From positions 1-54,072 of the IMG/VR virus record IMGVR_UViG_3300008339_000081: 54,072 nucleotides of DNA; one strand, written 5' to 3'. Source of the stretch: a virus. A model generated the notes under the pieces. That model saw nothing but the letters and a program-made list of their open reading frames with translations, was not told the origin of the DNA and did no database searches. Positions 38,523 to 46,471 of this stretch are shown piece after piece (the stretch's first letter is position 1; each line of letters begins with the position of its first letter). A program made the translations under genes and the position numbers.

Positions 38523-39206
38523 ATGAAACAATCCGAATTAAAGAAATTAATTAAAGAAGCAATTGCTGACCGTATCAAAATGATAGACGAGGCTGGTGAT
38601 ATAGCTGCTTTGGAAGCTAAAATTAAAAAAGTAGACGAAGATATTAAAGATGCTATGTCTGTTAAAACAGCATTAACATCAATGGATGGTTTAAAATATT
38701 ATGTTTCCTCAGAAATTATAGGTGATATGATGGATGATATGGAAGCTAGTATTAAAGAATTACAAACTAAGAAAAAAGATCTAGAAGACCAGAAAAAAAC
38801 AATGGATAAAAATTCTAAAGGTCCTAAAAAATCTGAAAAAAAAGAATTAGACGAAGCTAAAAAAATAAACGAAGGTCTCTCGTCAGAAATTATGGGACCT
38901 CTTACAGATTTAGCCAAATCCATGAATATCTCAGTAGGAGAACTCATAGGACAAATTGCAGCAGCTGCTGGAACTGTAGGTGGAATAGGAGCAGCAATAG
39001 GTAGCGCATATAGAAGTTACAAAAAAGGTCTACCAAAAGGCGATGATAAAAAAATGGAAGAAGCTCGCTTTGAAAAAGGTGAAGACGTAGGTAAACCTGG
39101 TAAAGGATTTGCCAAAATAGCTAAATCAGCAGCTAAAAAATACGGTTCAAAAGAAGCAGGTCAAAAAGTAGCTGGTGCTATACTAAAAAAAGTAGTTAAA
39201 AAATAA
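38523..39206 (+). CDS. Tagged coiled-coil membrane-active protein
   Basis: A 227-residue protein starting MKQSELKKLIKEAIADRI, with I-K-E at 10-12. Then come a coiled coil (about 25-110), a Gly/Ala-rich hydrophobic segment (IGQIAAAAGTVGGIGAAIGSA, near 142-162) and a basic tail with GKGFAKIAKSAAKKYGSKEA, a C-terminal pattern I have seen in other phages. Tag, helix and membrane-like segment together suit an ejected internal protein. Confidence 0.65.
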   Translation: MKQSELKKLIKEAIADRIKMIDEAGDIAALEAKIKKVDEDIKDAMSVKTALTSMDGLKYYVSSEIIGDMMDDMEASIKELQTKKKDLEDQKKTMDKNSKGPKKSEKKELDEAKKINEGLSSEIMGPLTDLAKSMNISVGELIGQIAAAAGTVGGIGAAIGSAYRSYKKGLPKGDDKKMEEARFEKGEDVGKPGKGFAKIAKSAAKKYGSKEAGQKVAGAILKKVVKK

Positions 39207-39210
39207 AATA

Positions 39211-39588
39211 ATGGAACATAACGCATTAATGGGTCAATTTGTTTCTACGTTAATGGCGTCTCGTACGCAGGCTCATGTATTTCATCTACAAACACCTTCA
39301 TTTGCTGCTCATAAAGCATTAAATGAATATTATGATGAAATTGTAGGTATAACTGACGGTATAGTAGAATCATATCAAGGTAAATACGGTATCGTTACTG
39401 GGTATACAAATGTTGCTTTACAAGAATATCAAAGCTGTGAAGGTATCATTATGTATTTTACTGTACTTTGTTCTTATATTGAAAAAAGTAGAACAATGCT
39501 TTGCCAAGATTCATATATTCAAAATCAAATTGATGAAGTTGTTGCTCTTATTAATTCAACCATCTATAAATTACGCTTTTTAAAATGA
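39211..39588 (+). CDS. Conserved helical protein (Dps/ferritin-like feel)
   Basis: A 125-residue all-helical protein. [20 protein letters not shown]-like spacing (actual: [20 protein letters not shown]) recalls the helix-bundle pattern of ferritin/Dps-like phage proteins (DUF5856 type), but the full metal site is not evident. No tag. It ends four bases inside the next gene's start. Confidence 0.5.
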   Translation: MEHNALMGQFVSTLMASRTQAHVFHLQTPSFAAHKALNEYYDEIVGITDGIVESYQGKYGIVTGYTNVALQEYQSCEGIIMYFTVLCSYIEKSRTMLCQDSYIQNQIDEVVALINSTIYKLRFLK

Positions 39589-40052
39589 TAAAATTAATCG
39601 ATTTACTAGAGAAAAAAATGACTCCTAGCCAAAAGAAAAAGCGTGGAGAAATTTACGATGCCTTAGTTGACTCAGGGATGTCTCCTGAAAAAGCAGGTCC
39701 TATAGCTACAGCTAAAGCCATGGGTAAAGGTAAAAAAGAAGAAGCTTTAGACCCAGTAGGTAAAGAAGATAAAGATATAAACAATGACGGTAAAGTTGAT
39801 AAAACAGATAAATATCTTTTAAATCGCCGTAAGACAATATCTAAAAATATTAAAAAAGAAGGTATGGATCATGAAGTTGCTATGGCTCAAAATAGTTTAG
39901 AAGCTATTGCTAAAGCAGCTATGGAATTGTCTCAAAAGATAGGAACAGTAGAACGTAACATCCCAGGATGGATTCAAGATCATATTACCAATGCTGAAAA
40001 CTATATTGAGCAAGCAGCTCAAGGTTTTCATGAATTAAGAGACGATGAATAA
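39585..40052 (+). CDS. Tagged protein with EF-hand-like loop
   Basis: A 155-residue protein starting [13 protein letters not shown], with L-L-E at 7-9. [12 protein letters not shown] (residues 64-75) is a full calcium-binding EF-hand/dockerin loop. The C-terminal 60 residues ([20 protein letters not shown] onward) form a helical domain familiar from other phage proteins. Calcium binding is a fair prediction; its purpose in the particle is unknown. Confidence 0.65.
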   Translation: MIKLIDLLEKKMTPSQKKKRGEIYDALVDSGMSPEKAGPIATAKAMGKGKKEEALDPVGKEDKDINNDGKVDKTDKYLLNRRKTISKNIKKEGMDHEVAMAQNSLEAIAKAAMELSQKIGTVERNIPGWIQDHITNAENYIEQAAQGFHELRDDE

Positions 40053-40572
40053 GACTCTGTTATTAGAAAAATATATTAAAAAAGCTGTTCGTATGGCTTT
40101 AAAGGAAGAAGAACAGCAACAAAAACAAGCTGAAAAAGCAATGTATTTAATACATCGCTTTCCTGGTTTGAAGAAAACATTAGAAGAATTAATGTCACCT
40201 GCTTTTGGACGATATATAGCAGATGTTTCATTAATAGCTCCTAAACCAACTACATTTGGTATTGGGTTAATTAATGGACAAGACTTTACAATGATATATT
40301 TAGGAAAAAATAATTTTGTTGTAAAAGTATCTGGAAAAAAATATAATCCAATTAACATAGGAGAATCTGAAAGAGCATCACAAGCAATAGCAGATTTACT
40401 TGAACTAAATTATGCTCCTAAAGAGTCAGCAGAAGAATTAGCATCACAACGTAATACTGATATTAAAGCTGATTTAGAAGCAGGAAGTATTCCTCCAACA
40501 CCTGAAGCCCCACCTTCAGAAGTACCTACCCCTGAAGAAACGCCAGCACCTGAGGAAACTCCTGCTGCCTAA
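40045..40572 (+). CDS. Tagged protein with proline-rich tail
   Basis: A 175-residue protein starting [22 protein letters not shown]. It resembles the tag, but the exact (L/I)-x-E falls at L-L-E (6-8) or L-K-E (19-21). The middle is an alpha/beta domain ([20 protein letters not shown]), and the last 35 residues are Pro/Glu/Thr repeats. It overlaps the preceding gene by eight bases. Confidence 0.55.
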   Translation: MNKTLLLEKYIKKAVRMALKEEEQQQKQAEKAMYLIHRFPGLKKTLEELMSPAFGRYIADVSLIAPKPTTFGIGLINGQDFTMIYLGKNNFVVKVSGKKYNPINIGESERASQAIADLLELNYAPKESAEELASQRNTDIKADLEAGSIPPTPEAPPSEVPTPEETPAPEETPAA

Positions 40573-40582
40573 AATTTGGATA

Positions 40583-40606
40583 GGCAAAAAATAAGTTTTA
40601 TATTTT
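40583..40606 (+). promoter_or_regulatory. Early-type promoter in late block
   Basis: GGCAA 40583-40587, 11 bases, TATATTTT 40599-40606; ATG 40619 follows. Confidence 0.6.
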
Positions 40607-40618
40607 AAAAAAAATCAT

Positions 40619-41356
40619 ATGAGTAAAGTAAAAAGACTCTTTTTTGATATTGAAACAAGCCCAAACATTGGTTTGTTTTGGACCGCAGGTTATAGATTAA
40701 ATATAGGTCACGACAATATTATAAAAGAAAGAGCTATCATTTGTATTTGTTACAAATGGGCTGACGAAAAAGAAGTACACTCTTTAACTTGGGATGCTAA
40801 ACAAAACGATAAAAGTCTACTAGAAAAATTCATTAAAATAGCTAATGAAGCTGATGAATTAGTAGGACATAACGGTGATAAATACGATTTACCGTGGGTT
40901 AGAACTAGATGCCTATATCATGGCATCTCTTTATTTCCGTCATATACTACAATAGATACGTTAAAATACGCCAGATCTAAATTTAAATTTAATAGCAATA
41001 AATTAGATTACATTGCTCAGTTTTTAGGTTTAGGTGCTAAAATCAGCACTGGTTTTAATTTATGGAAAGACATTGTCTTAAATAAAGATAAAGAAGCCAT
41101 GGAAAAAATGGTAGAATATTGTAAAGGTGATGTTGAATTGTTAGAAAAAGTATACAATAAATTAGCACCACATTTTCCTGAAAAAAGTAGCGTTAGTGAA
41201 GACAAAACAGATTGCCCTACATGCGGTTCAAATAAATGGACATTCTCTAAACGTAGAATGTCAGCATTAGGAACAATTCGTGTACAAATGCAATGTAAAA
41301 AATGCGGTAGATATCACACTGTATCTGAAAAAACAGCTGAGAATATAGCTTTATAA
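40619..41356 (+). CDS. DEDDy 3'-5' exonuclease with zinc ribbon
   Basis: A 245-residue protein. FFDIETS (Asp 10, Glu 12), VGHNGDKYDLPW (second Asp at 87 or 90) and YCKGDVELLEKVY (Tyr 167, Asp 171) are the Exo I, II and III motifs of DnaQ/PolB-type proofreading exonucleases. The C-terminus has a zinc ribbon (CPTC 199-202, CKKC 226-229). No polymerase domain is attached. It has its own early-type promoter although surrounded by late genes. Confidence 0.8.
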   Translation: MSKVKRLFFDIETSPNIGLFWTAGYRLNIGHDNIIKERAIICICYKWADEKEVHSLTWDAKQNDKSLLEKFIKIANEADELVGHNGDKYDLPWVRTRCLYHGISLFPSYTTIDTLKYARSKFKFNSNKLDYIAQFLGLGAKISTGFNLWKDIVLNKDKEAMEKMVEYCKGDVELLEKVYNKLAPHFPEKSSVSEDKTDCPTCGSNKWTFSKRRMSALGTIRVQMQCKKCGRYHTVSEKTAENIAL

Positions 41357-41388
41357 TATTTATTGGCAAGGTACCTTTATTATCTTTG
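41356..41388 (+). promoter_or_regulatory. Overlapping late- and early-type promoters
   Basis: ATATTTATT (41356-41364) runs straight into TTGGCAA (41363-41369), followed 11 bases later by TATCTTTG (41381-41388). The gene at 41404 may be read at both stages. Confidence 0.6.
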
Positions 41389-41403
41389 TAAAAAACAATA
41401 AAA

Positions 41404-41841
41404 ATGAACAGCAAAGTATTACGCCAATTAATCAGAGAAACTATATCTCAATATCTTAAAGAACAAGAAGATTTACCTCCTATTACCCCAGGACCGGGAC
41501 AAGAACCAGCTAATGTTCCTTCACCAGAAGAAGCACCATCAGAAGCTGAAACTCCTGAAACCCCAGCTGGGTCTATTACTAAAGAACAAGCTAAACAATT
41601 AATTAAAGATACTAAAGGTAAGTTTTTTACTGTAACTTTTATTAAAAAAGATGGTACTACTCGCGTAATGAATGCTCGTTTAGGTGTTAAAGTTTATTTA
41701 AAAGGTGGCGAATTACCTTACAATCCAGATGAAAAAGGATTAATTCCTGTATATGATGTAAAAACAGGTGGATACAGAATGATAAACGTTAATACTATTA
41801 CTAAACTAAAAATTGGTAATAACGAATATAATGTACAATAA
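41404..41841 (+). CDS. Tagged protein with SH3-like C-terminus
   Basis: A 145-residue protein starting MNSKVLRQLIRETISQYLKE, with I-R-E at 10-12. A Pro/Glu-rich linker (about 22-55) leads to a small strand-rich domain (FFTVTFIKKDGTTRVMNARL, then YDVKTGGYRMINVNTITKL) that looks like a five-strand SH3-type barrel recurrent in phages. Its role is unknown. Confidence 0.6.
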   Translation: MNSKVLRQLIRETISQYLKEQEDLPPITPGPGQEPANVPSPEEAPSEAETPETPAGSITKEQAKQLIKDTKGKFFTVTFIKKDGTTRVMNARLGVKVYLKGGELPYNPDEKGLIPVYDVKTGGYRMINVNTITKLKIGNNEYNVQ

Positions 41842-42212
41842 TGATTAAGTTAGTAAACATAATCCAAGAAATAGATAGTAATAAAAAATACTACATTGAG
41901 TTAATTCCTGTAGAGGATCTTAAAAAATATCAACAAGTAGAAAAAACTATAAATAAGTTAAAAGACTTAGAAGTAAATATTAACGATATAAACGTTGATA
42001 AAATATATGGAGATAAAGTTAGACGATATTTTATAGGTACATACAAAGACGGGAGTAGTATCCCGGCTCAATATAAAACTAAAAATGATTTATTTAATCA
42101 TCCTATGGGGGATATTAAAGTAACATTATTTACTAAAGAAGAAGCCGAAAAACAGAAAAATAAAATAGATAATTACGTAAAAGAATTTGTAGCTAATATA
42201 AAGATGATATAA
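41841..42212 (+). CDS. Tagged hypothetical protein
   Basis: A 123-residue lysine-rich protein starting MIKLVNIIQEIDS, with I-Q-E at 8-10. The body is alpha/beta with no recognised motif. Start overlaps the preceding stop. Confidence 0.55.
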   Translation: MIKLVNIIQEIDSNKKYYIELIPVEDLKKYQQVEKTINKLKDLEVNINDINVDKIYGDKVRRYFIGTYKDGSSIPAQYKTKNDLFNHPMGDIKVTLFTKEEAEKQKNKIDNYVKEFVANIKMI

Positions 42213-42313
42213 AAATAAATAATTTATAGACCGATTCATAGCCGGTCGCTCGTAAGAGATAAAATTATGGAGCTGTGGCCCACCCCTAAAAGGTGGGCCA
42301 CCTTAGTTTGAAA
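42213..42313 (+). terminator. Gene-free stretch with two strong hairpins
   Basis: GACCG/CGGTC (42229-42233 with 42243-42247), then a perfect 10-bp stem, GTGGCCCACC (42275-42284) with GGTGGGCCAC (42292-42301), around CCTAAAA. No T-run follows the second stem, so it may be a factor-assisted terminator, a processing site or a small RNA rather than a standard terminator. Confidence 0.55.
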
Positions 42314-42337
42314 GTCAAAATAAAGATATTAAATTTA
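42314..42337 (+). promoter_or_regulatory. Early-type promoter
   Basis: GTCAA 42314-42318, 11 bases, TAAATTTA 42330-42337; ATG 42344 follows after six bases. Confidence 0.65.
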
Positions 42338-42343
42338 TAAAGT

Positions 42344-43699
42344 ATGAATAAAAAAATAGTAATCGTAGGTGCTGGTGTTGCAGGTATAAATGCCGCTACC
42401 AAATTAGTAGACAATGGATACCCAGGTGAATTAATCACTATCATAGATAAAGGCAACGACCCACATAATCGTTTACCTGAAGAGGTAATGACAGGTATGT
42501 TAGGAGCAGGTGGGTGGTCAGATGGTAAACTTACTTATCACACAGCAATTGGAGGTCAATTATCAAAATATTGTGGTGAGGACAAAGCAATGGAATTAAT
42601 GAAACAAGTAGTAGATAATTTTACTCGTTTCCATCCTAAACCAGAAGAAATATTCATGTCTGATCCTCAGGAAGAACCTGAATTTATTAAACCATATTTT
42701 GGTTTAAGAATGTTTCCTGTATGGCACATAGGATCCAATTTCTTGCACGAGATTGCTAAAGCATGGTATCAATATTTGTTAGATAAAGGTGTTAAATTTT
42801 GTTGGAATTGTGAAGTTACATCTATTGATTTTGATAAACAAATAGTATTATTTGTCGATAATACAATAGTAGATAGATTTGATAAATTAGGAAAAGAAAG
42901 CGGATTGGCTAATTTTAGACCTTATATTAACACTGAGATCGAATATGATACTCTCATATTTGCTGTAGGTAAATCAGGTATTGACTTTGCTCAACAGCTA
43001 TCAAATGATTATAAATTACCAACTGAACCCAAATCAGTTCAAATAGGTGTTCGTTTTGAAGCACCACAAAAATATTTCCAAAAATTAATTGATGTCTCTT
43101 ATGATTTTAAACTATATCAAAAATTTGATAACGTATCTTTGCGTAGTTTTTGTACTAACAATAACGCTGCCTATGTGGCTGTTGAAGAAACTTATGGTGA
43201 TATTACTTACAATGGTCATGCGAAAAAAGGTGAAGAGTATCGCAATGATATGACTAATTTTGGTATATTAATGGAAATTAAAGGTATTGAAAATCCGTTT
43301 GAGTGGTCACGTCATGTAGTAGGACAGTTACAAGTTGATGGTAAAGGATTATATTATTCACCAAATAAAACTCGTACGCCAGGTATAACATCAGAAGGCG
43401 CAGTTGTATCAGCATATCAAACTGATGATTTAGAAGATTTTGATAAAGTATTAGGTAAGTATGCATTTTATATAACTAACTTTATTGAACAAATGAATGA
43501 AGTATTTAACTTTGGTGATGACTGGGGCATGTATATACCCGAGGTAAAATATTTAAGTCCTGAACCATTAGTTGATTATAATAGTTTAGCATTAACTGAA
43601 TATCCAAATGTGCATTTTGTTGGTGATGCTTTATCAGCTCGTGGTATCACAGTATCAGGAGCGCATGGAATATATGTTGCTGAATATTTATTGGCATGA
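42344..43699 (+). CDS. FAD-dependent oxidoreductase (COG2509-like)
   Basis: A 451-residue protein. VIVGAGVAGINAATKL (GxGxxG at residues 9-14) is the FAD-binding Rossmann start. GVRFEAPQKYF in the middle and GDALSARGITVSGAHGIYVA at the C-terminus (from about 427) match the FAD-binding end seen in COG2509-type flavoproteins (uncharacterised dehydrogenases). The substrate is unknown. It has its own early-type promoter downstream of strong hairpins, so it is a separately controlled metabolic cargo gene. It overlaps the next gene by ATGA. Confidence 0.7.
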   Translation: MNKKIVIVGAGVAGINAATKLVDNGYPGELITIIDKGNDPHNRLPEEVMTGMLGAGGWSDGKLTYHTAIGGQLSKYCGEDKAMELMKQVVDNFTRFHPKPEEIFMSDPQEEPEFIKPYFGLRMFPVWHIGSNFLHEIAKAWYQYLLDKGVKFCWNCEVTSIDFDKQIVLFVDNTIVDRFDKLGKESGLANFRPYINTEIEYDTLIFAVGKSGIDFAQQLSNDYKLPTEPKSVQIGVRFEAPQKYFQKLIDVSYDFKLYQKFDNVSLRSFCTNNNAAYVAVEETYGDITYNGHAKKGEEYRNDMTNFGILMEIKGIENPFEWSRHVVGQLQVDGKGLYYSPNKTRTPGITSEGAVVSAYQTDDLEDFDKVLGKYAFYITNFIEQMNEVFNFGDDWGMYIPEVKYLSPEPLVDYNSLALTEYPNVHFVGDALSARGITVSGAHGIYVAEYLLA

Positions 43700-44169
43700 T
43701 CCCTGTTACTTTAACATTATCATCTAAAATACCATTTGGTAAATATAAAAACCGATTAGTATCTGATATAATGATAATTGATCCACAATATCTTAAATGG
43801 TTATGGGTTGAAAAACGCGCCATTGCTCCTGATAATGCATTAGAGCAACGCCTAAACCTAATTCCATCAAATTTTGCGGTAGCAGGAATGAAATTACCTA
43901 GAACTAAATTAAAAGAAAATATGAAAATTAAACAACTACGCGAAGCTATTCGTGAAATAATTCGTAAAGAACTAAACGAAAATCAACCTAAACCAGCTAC
44001 TACACCAAGTGAACCAGCAGTTTTACCTAGACCTAAAGTGACTCCAGACGAACCTAAACGTAGAAGAATTGGTAATCCTGATGTAAAACCTGCTCCTAAA
44101 AATTTAAAGGAAGAGGAAATGATTGATAAGATTACTGCTCGTTTTATGAAAGCTAAAAAAACAAAATAA
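43696..44169 (+). CDS. ExoX-C-like domain fused to tagged protein
   Basis: A 157-residue protein. Residues about 8-37 (SSKIPFGKYKNRLVSDIMII, then DPQYLKWLW) match the small C-terminal domain of exonuclease X-type and DUF3820 proteins (FGKYKG...YLxWL). At residue 76 there is an internal Met at base 43921 beginning MKIKQLREAIREIIRKELNE, which is a perfect copy of the capsid-targeting-like tag with I-R-E at 10-12. It is followed by a proline-rich linker and a KEEEMIDKITARFMKAKK tail. Either this is a fusion or a second 82-residue protein is made from 43921. Confidence 0.6.
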   Translation: MIPVTLTLSSKIPFGKYKNRLVSDIMIIDPQYLKWLWVEKRAIAPDNALEQRLNLIPSNFAVAGMKLPRTKLKENMKIKQLREAIREIIRKELNENQPKPATTPSEPAVLPRPKVTPDEPKRRRIGNPDVKPAPKNLKEEEMIDKITARFMKAKKTK

Positions 44170-45185
44170 TGAAACGTTTATTAGAAGTAGAATACGAAGA
44201 TATATTCAGCCCTGAAACAATGGCTGCCTTAAAAGGTAAGTCAGGTGAATCATTGCGTGCTATGTTAGGTAACAAAAATCTAATGCAAACAATGATGCGT
44301 TCTCAGGAATTACTAAGTCAAATTATTGAGGCTGAATCTGATTACCGTATTGAATTAGCAATGATAGCTGAAATTATGGCTAGAGAAGCTTACCCTATTT
44401 TAGATTATGCTAATGTAAAAATAGATGCTAAAATAGTAAGTATGGGTCAAGTTCAACAAAATGAAGATGAAGATGAAATATCTATAGACGAAATACCATC
44501 AACTGATACCGAAGCTATGGAGAAAAAACGCCGTATAATCAACGGTATCACTCAAGGCGCATCAGTACGTGGAACTTTTGGTTTCTTATTATTTAGAGAA
44601 CATTTAGATGATTTAAGTCCGGAATTAGTTGAAAAATACAACGAAATAATGAAACTAGTTTTTGGTATATATGATGATGAGAATGCTATCGCTATGATGT
44701 TAGCGGCTCTTGGTCAAAAACAAAATATTAGTGGTGGATCATCTGAAATGGTGTATGATGAAGAAGAAGATAGATTTGTTATTAAAGCAAGAGCTATATG
44801 TTTTCCTATGTTATTTCATGAGATAGTAAAAGGATTATATGAAATAGTAGGAACAGAAGGATTTGGAACTGATAAAGAACAAAATAAAGCTATTGTTGGT
44901 AAAGTAGATAAAGTATCAAACGAACCTCGTGATTTTCAATATGGTAAATTTATTTATGATGCTTTATCAAACTTATATAACCAAAGTAATATAGAAGATG
45001 CTCGTGTTCGTGAATTATTCTTTGCTGAAGTATATAAATTAGACGATAAAAATTTCCTTCTATTTATAGAAAACATCATTAATAATAAATTAACCCCAGC
45101 TCAAAAGAAATGGGCAGCAGACACGATGAAAGAAATTGAGGTAGATCTGAAGAAAGATGATACCGAACTTTCAGGCTTGGATTAG
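44169..45185 (+). CDS. Conserved virion-region protein
   Basis: A 338-residue, helical, acidic protein starting MKRLLEVEYEDIF, with L-L-E at 4-6, a looser version of the tag. Segments FHEIVKGLYEIVGTEGFG and VRELFFAEVYKLDDKNFLLF are ones I recall from conserved late proteins of T4-like phages. Function unknown; start overlaps the preceding stop. Confidence 0.55.
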   Translation: MKRLLEVEYEDIFSPETMAALKGKSGESLRAMLGNKNLMQTMMRSQELLSQIIEAESDYRIELAMIAEIMAREAYPILDYANVKIDAKIVSMGQVQQNEDEDEISIDEIPSTDTEAMEKKRRIINGITQGASVRGTFGFLLFREHLDDLSPELVEKYNEIMKLVFGIYDDENAIAMMLAALGQKQNISGGSSEMVYDEEEDRFVIKARAICFPMLFHEIVKGLYEIVGTEGFGTDKEQNKAIVGKVDKVSNEPRDFQYGKFIYDALSNLYNQSNIEDARVRELFFAEVYKLDDKNFLLFIENIINNKLTPAQKKWAADTMKEIEVDLKKDDTELSGLD

Positions 45186-45201
45186 TGAAAAAGAAATATT
45201 A

Positions 45202-45220
45202 ACTTTCGAAAAAAGAAAGT
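45202..45220 (+). terminator. Hairpin between genes
   Basis: ACTTTC (45202-45207) pairs with GAAAGT (45215-45220) around a GAAAAAA loop. There is no T-run, so a termination role is uncertain. Confidence 0.35.
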
Positions 45221-45226
45221 AAAAAT

Positions 45227-45469
45227 ATGACAAGAACTTTTAGAACGAAAGACGGTACTATATTACATTATAGTGACACAACAGGAGTAAATAAGCTCCA
45301 TAACTGGGATGGCCCAGCCTTAATCCCTCAAGGTAACATGAAATTAGCAGAATATTATATCTACGGTATTCAATATTCAAAAGAGGATTGGATAGACCGT
45401 AAACGTGATACTAATGGATTACCATGGTTTAAAACCGCTATAGGTAAAAATACAGGAGCAAGAGTTTAA
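45227..45469 (+). CDS. Small hypothetical protein
   Basis: An 80-residue protein (starts MTRTFRTKDG) with NWDGPALIPQG, then AEYYIYGIQYSKEDW, then GLPWFK. This order of short motifs is familiar from small phage proteins with a 'WDGPA...YxxGxxxS' repeat. Function unknown. It is followed by a fused terminator-promoter hairpin. Confidence 0.6.
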   Translation: MTRTFRTKDGTILHYSDTTGVNKLHNWDGPALIPQGNMKLAEYYIYGIQYSKEDWIDRKRDTNGLPWFKTAIGKNTGARV

Positions 45470-45474
45470 AAATT

Positions 45475-45504
45475 AGGGTCGTCAAGACCCTTTTTTTATC
45501 TTTA
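45475..45504 (+). promoter_or_regulatory. Fused terminator hairpin and early promoter, leaderless
   Basis: AGGGTC (45475-45480) pairs with GACCCT (45486-45491) and the loop is exactly GTCAA. A T-run leads into TATCTTTA (45497-45504), with ATG 45509 four bases later. Confidence 0.8.
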
Positions 45505-45508
45505 TAAC

Positions 45509-45757
45509 ATGAAACAATTTACAAGAACGTTTATTAATGATGATGGTACTACTTGTGTTTGGAAATATGATTTAAATAAATCCACTAGTGGACCTATTGA
45601 AACAACTACGTCTTATCCTAAAGAGTATTTAGGAACTGTAGAAAATACTAAAGACAATAAAACAGATAAAAAATATTTAAACCCAGCAAATGGTAAATAT
45701 GTTTCCTACCAGAGAGCTAGAGCTTTGGGACTTACTTCTCCTTCTAACGGGAAATAG
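45509..45757 (+). CDS. Small hypothetical protein
   Basis: An 82-residue protein (starts MKQFTRTFIN), with a strand-rich N-terminus and a C-terminal KYLNPANGKYVSYQRARALG helix. It may be related in its first 15 residues to the preceding product (RTF...DGT). Near-leaderless early-type gene. Confidence 0.55.
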   Translation: MKQFTRTFINDDGTTCVWKYDLNKSTSGPIETTTSYPKEYLGTVENTKDNKTDKKYLNPANGKYVSYQRARALGLTSPSNGK

Positions 45758-45767
45758 GTATTCCTAT

Positions 45768-45776
45768 ATATTTATT
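45768..45776 (+). promoter_or_regulatory. Late-type promoter motif
   Basis: ATATTTATT, five bases before ATG 45782. Confidence 0.45.
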
Positions 45777-45781
45777 ATCAT

Positions 45782-46465
45782 ATGACAGGAATATATAAAA
45801 TAACAAATCCTAAAGGTAAAATTTATGTAGGACAATCTATTAATATACAAAATAGAAAATACCAACATAAACATAAAAGTAAATCTCATATAGGTTCTAA
45901 ACTATATAATTCATATCAAAAATATGGTTGGGAACAACACATATTTGAAATAATTGAAGAATGCAATTTAGAACAATTAAATGAAAGAGAAATATATTGG
46001 AAACAATATTATTTAGATCAAGTAAATGGAGATTGGAAACAAGTATTGTTTTGTGAATTATACGACAGAGGAACAGGACCTCGATCAGAAGAAACTAAAA
46101 ATAAAATTAGTAAATCTAATAAAGGAAAAATAGTTTCTAATGAAACTAAAAATAAAAAAAGAATATCAATGATAGGAAAGTTTCCATCTGAGATAACAAA
46201 AGAAAAAATGAGAAAATCAGCTATAGGAAAATTTAAATCTGAAAGTCATAAAAATAACATAAAATTAAAAAAAGACAATATAATAAAAGGAGTAAGATTA
46301 GCTAATAGTAAACCAATTAACCAATATAATTTAGAAGGTGATTTTATTCAAGAATGGCCTTCAATTGTTGAAGCTAAAAAATATATAGGAAAAGGAGATA
46401 TACAGGCTTGCTGTAAAGGTAAACAAAAAACAGCAGGAGGATTTATTTGGAAATTTAAAATATAA
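45782..46465 (+). CDS. Free-standing GIY-YIG homing endonuclease
   Basis: A 227-residue protein. The catalytic core is GIYKITNPKGKIYVGQS (residues 3-19), followed by Arg/Tyr/His residues. Then three NUMOD3-type repeats (SEETKNKISKSNKGK and similar, about 100-160) and a NUMOD1-like end (INQYNLEGDFIQEWPSIVEA, from about 180) provide DNA binding. This is the layout of mobile seg/I-TevI-type enzymes. No intron is apparent, so it is free-standing, inserted between two unrelated genes. Confidence 0.85.
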   Translation: MTGIYKITNPKGKIYVGQSINIQNRKYQHKHKSKSHIGSKLYNSYQKYGWEQHIFEIIEECNLEQLNEREIYWKQYYLDQVNGDWKQVLFCELYDRGTGPRSEETKNKISKSNKGKIVSNETKNKKRISMIGKFPSEITKEKMRKSAIGKFKSESHKNNIKLKKDNIIKGVRLANSKPINQYNLEGDFIQEWPSIVEAKKYIGKGDIQACCKGKQKTAGGFIWKFKI

Positions 46466-46471
46466 AAAAAT

